Positions 7,433-8,564 of a stretch of 8,564 nt of DNA are shown here, piece by piece. Numbering within the stretch: position 1 is the stretch's first letter; each line of letters starts with the position of its first letter. The notes below the pieces were generated by a model, which saw nothing but the letters and a program-made list of their open reading frames with translations, ran no database searches and was not told the origin of the DNA. The DNA comes from Kiloniellales bacterium (GTDB taxonomy: Bacteria > Pseudomonadota > Alphaproteobacteria > Kiloniellales > JAKSBE01). The stretch spans positions 1 through 8,564 of the forward strand of contig JASJAL010000117.1 in NCBI GenBank assembly GCA_030067055.1, written 5' to 3'. The position numbers and the translations under genes are program-made.

Positions 7433-7777
7433 CTACTTGATGATCCCGCAGGCCTTGGTCGCCGGAGCGACGGCACCGGCGATGCGGGAACTCATTGCGG
7501 CCACCGCCTCTTCGCTTTCCGCCTGCGCGCGCATGACCTCGAGGGTGGTCTCAGGATTCCGGGCGCTGGCCACGGAGACGACCAGAAAGGCTTCATAGTC
7601 CTTGGGCGAGAGGTTGATCTTCAGTTCGCGAAGCAGGCATGTGCATTGCTCGGCCGGAGCGTTCTCCGTGCAAATCGCCTGGTAGCTGGCTTCGTCTTTG
7701 GCCCGGACGGCGGCGCTGCCCAGCAGGGTGAACGCGAGCGCGGCACTCGCCATGGCACAGGGGAAACTCTTGGTCAT
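7433..7777 (-). CDS. Secreted four-cysteine small protein, copy B, function unknown
   Basis: A 114-residue protein of unknown function and paralogue of the neighbouring 116-residue protein. Residues 1-26 form a signal peptide (Lys3, hydrophobic stretch 8-24) with VRA as the probable cleavage site before Lys27. Apart from Cys7 inside the signal, the cysteines are Cys36, Cys45, Cys47 and Cys110, the same residue numbers as in copy A. LSPKDYEAFL (56-65) and RI at 98-99 also coincide. The mature region is predicted soluble and largely helical, with an acidic/Ala-rich middle (80-95). ATG 7777 is chosen because a signal peptide starts there and GAGGG lies 8 nt upstream; 21 further open codons upstream look non-coding. 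The gap of 172 nt to copy A allows either one transcript or two. The upstream side carries a TGGCA palindrome. Confidence 0.85.
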   Translation of the reverse strand: MTKSFPCAMASAALAFTLLGSAAVRAKDEASYQAICTENAPAEQCTCLLRELKINLSPKDYEAFLVVSVASARNPETTLEVMRAQAESEEAVAAMSSRIAGAVAPATKACGIIK

Positions 7778-7813
7778 GGAGTAAACCCTCGTCGTATCTG
7801 GAGGAAATTCACG

Positions 7814-7882
7814 ATGGCAGTGCCAAGAACGGCAGCGCACCGCCCGAACCGCCGCGGGCAGAATCCGGCCGCACTCGGGTAG
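7814..7882 (+). CDS. Doubtful 22-codon small ORF with a strong Shine-Dalgarno sequence
   Basis: A 22-codon ORF, ATG 7814 to TAG 7882, would encode a basic, Arg- and Pro-containing peptide beginning MAVPRTAAHRPNRRG. GGAGG at 7800-7804 lies 9 nt before the ATG, a good ribosome-binding arrangement. It is divergent from copy B, whose start is only 36 nt away. Its opening faintly resembles the N-terminus of ribosomal protein L32, but it is far too short for L32 and lacks the rest. Its first codons overlap the palindrome at 7815-7825. Chance is the likeliest explanation; I list it because translation signals are present and nothing else explains the stretch. Confidence 0.15.
   Translation: MAVPRTAAHRPNRRGQNPAALG
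7815..7825. promoter_or_regulatory. 11-bp palindrome upstream of copy B, possible operator
   Basis: TGGCAGTGCCA is a perfect inverted repeat (TGGCA/TGCCA around one base), 38-48 nt upstream of the copy B start codon. On the minus strand it is part of TTGGCAC, which resembles both a -35 hexamer and the -24 element of sigma-54 promoters. The matching -12 GC is absent, and no good -10 hexamer lies at 16-18 nt. This is a candidate regulator-binding site only. Confidence 0.3.
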
Positions 7883-7978
7883 CGGAAATCTAGCGGGAGA
7901 CAGAGATCGCGACTGGAGGATAATTGCGGTCTAATCTGTGACCGTTGCGTGGGATGACCACCGGCCTAAGCCTCTCCC

Positions 7979-8335
7979 CTAGAGTAACGAGATCGCATAG
8001 ACTCCGAAACCGGTGACGGTGAGGGCGCCGAAGACCAGGCGAACGACGTTGAGGGCCCTTGCGCGGGCCAGTGCCTCGGCCGCGACCTGATTCGGGTTGC
8101 GCCGGGCCCGCTCCGCCAGCTGCTCGCGGTAGACCTTGTTCATGCGGGTGAGGTCCCCGGCGACCGCGTCCTCGTTCAGGTCTACCTTCACAGCCACCAG
8201 GAGTCCGATGACTCCCAGCAAGCCGACGCCCAGCCAGCCCAGGATCGAAAAGGCGAGCAGGGTCGGGATCATGGTCAGAGCGGTGATCAGGGCCGCGTTG
8301 AAGGCCGGGCCCTGGGCGACCAGCCATTTCCACAT
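7979..8335 (-). CDS. Small integral membrane protein, function unknown
   Basis: A 118-residue protein I do not recognise. Hydrophobic segments cover about residues 11-32 and 33-50, possibly a tight membrane hairpin, and 96-117 at the C-terminus, giving two or three transmembrane helices. Between them lies a hydrophilic, probably helical stretch (52-95) rich in Arg, Glu and Ala, with RMNKVYREQLAERARR. ATG 8335 is chosen because GGGGAG lies 6 nt upstream. An in-frame upstream start at 8374 would add 13 polar residues (MLDWRFPRTGEPP) without a comparable ribosome-binding site. An overlapping, longer frame on the same strand (7890-8399) is rejected because it lacks these coherent hydrophobic blocks. 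It lies 72 nt downstream of the truncated right-edge gene on the same strand, so they may share a transcript. Nothing links it clearly to the secreted pair beyond its position. Confidence 0.8.
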   Translation of the reverse strand: MWKWLVAQGPAFNAALITALTMIPTLLAFSILGWLGVGLLGVIGLLVAVKVDLNEDAVAGDLTRMNKVYREQLAERARRNPNQVAAEALARARALNVVRLVFGALTVTGFGVYAISLL

Positions 8336-8407
8336 CGGCGGCTCCCCGGTCCTCGGGAAGCGCCAGTCTAGCATGCTGCCGGGCCGTAAGGGCCACCAAG
8401 GTTGGGT

Positions 8408-8564
8408 TCAGGCCGGCTTCTCGAAGAGCCCCATGACCAGACCCAGGCGGCCTTCCTCCAGCCCGCGGCCGACGTTGGCGATCATCTGCGGGAATTCCGG
8501 GCCCATCAGGAGGTGCGGTCCCAGGGCCGGCTGGGCCTCGGCGCCGGTTATCCGCGCCTGGCGC
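8408..8564 (-). CDS. C-terminal end of an unidentified protein, cut by the right edge
   Basis: The minus-strand frame ending in TGA at 8408-8410 is open to the window edge and gives 51 residues. It includes LGPHLLMGPEFPQMIANVGR and ends LGLVMGLFEKPA. Of the 51 codons, 46 end in G or C, as expected for a real gene at this base composition. The pattern of a hydrophobic start, an amphipathic helix (EFPQMIANVGRGLEEG) and a final beta-strand-like GLVMGLFEK reads like a conserved domain end. I have a weak impression of the C-terminal strands of SAM-dependent methyltransferases but would not assign it. The frame has lost its start to the window boundary. Confidence 0.6.
   Translation of the reverse strand, partial: RQARITGAEAQPALGPHLLMGPEFPQMIANVGRGLEEGRLGLVMGLFEKPA

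Noticed and set aside
7391..7882. Plus-strand 163-codon frame antisense to copy B
   Set aside because: Copy B has a signal peptide, ribosome-binding site and a paralogue; this frame has none of these. Only its last 22 codons were considered separately.
7927..7944. Stem CGGTC/GACCG with an 8-nt loop after the membrane protein gene, possible terminator
   Set aside because: Five base pairs with no following T run on the minus strand; too weak to call.
7890..8399. Minus-strand 169-codon frame overlapping the membrane protein gene
   Set aside because: Product is Arg/Gly/Pro-rich without hydrophobic blocks, while the overlapping frame has coherent membrane segments and a good ribosome-binding site.

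Overview
The window is GC-rich chromosomal DNA (strong G/C preference at third codon positions) with the look of an alphaproteobacterium, most likely from the Rhodospirillales or a related order. The evidence is the two-subunit (alpha2beta2) glycyl-tRNA synthetase, alphaproteobacterial-type protein sequences throughout, and the order S49 peptidase - small zinc-ribbon protein - glyQ - glyS - ppdK. I know of similar arrangements from that group by recollection only. The taxonomic call is inference.

Left part, plus strand (1-6854). A signal-peptide-peptidase-like S49 protease, cut by the left edge, is followed by a 77-residue membrane-anchored zinc-ribbon protein. Next come glyQ and glyS (overlapping by 8 nt, so probably translationally coupled) and ppdK, which encodes pyruvate, phosphate dikinase. 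These are housekeeping genes: membrane proteolysis, charging of tRNA-Gly, and pyruvate/phosphoenolpyruvate interconversion. The catalytic residues I could check are present, including the Ser/Lys dyad of the protease and the His and Cys of PPDK. A plausible promoter lies just upstream of glyQ.

Right part, minus strand (6910-8564). This block converges on ppdK across a 55-nt gap. It holds two small secreted proteins of unknown function (116 and 114 residues), a 118-residue membrane protein of unknown function, and the C-terminal end of another gene cut by the right edge. The two secreted proteins are the most interesting part of the window. They are tandem paralogues that align by hand without a gap over 114 positions, with about 30% identity and all four mature-region cysteines at identical residue numbers (36, 45, 47, 110). 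That suggests a small periplasmic, probably disulfide-bonded family that I cannot assign to a known one.

I see no mobile element, CRISPR array, tRNA, rRNA or convincing intrinsic terminator. No stretch over about 200 nt lacks a gene. The longest gap (7778-7978) contains an 11-bp palindrome and a doubtful 22-codon ORF.
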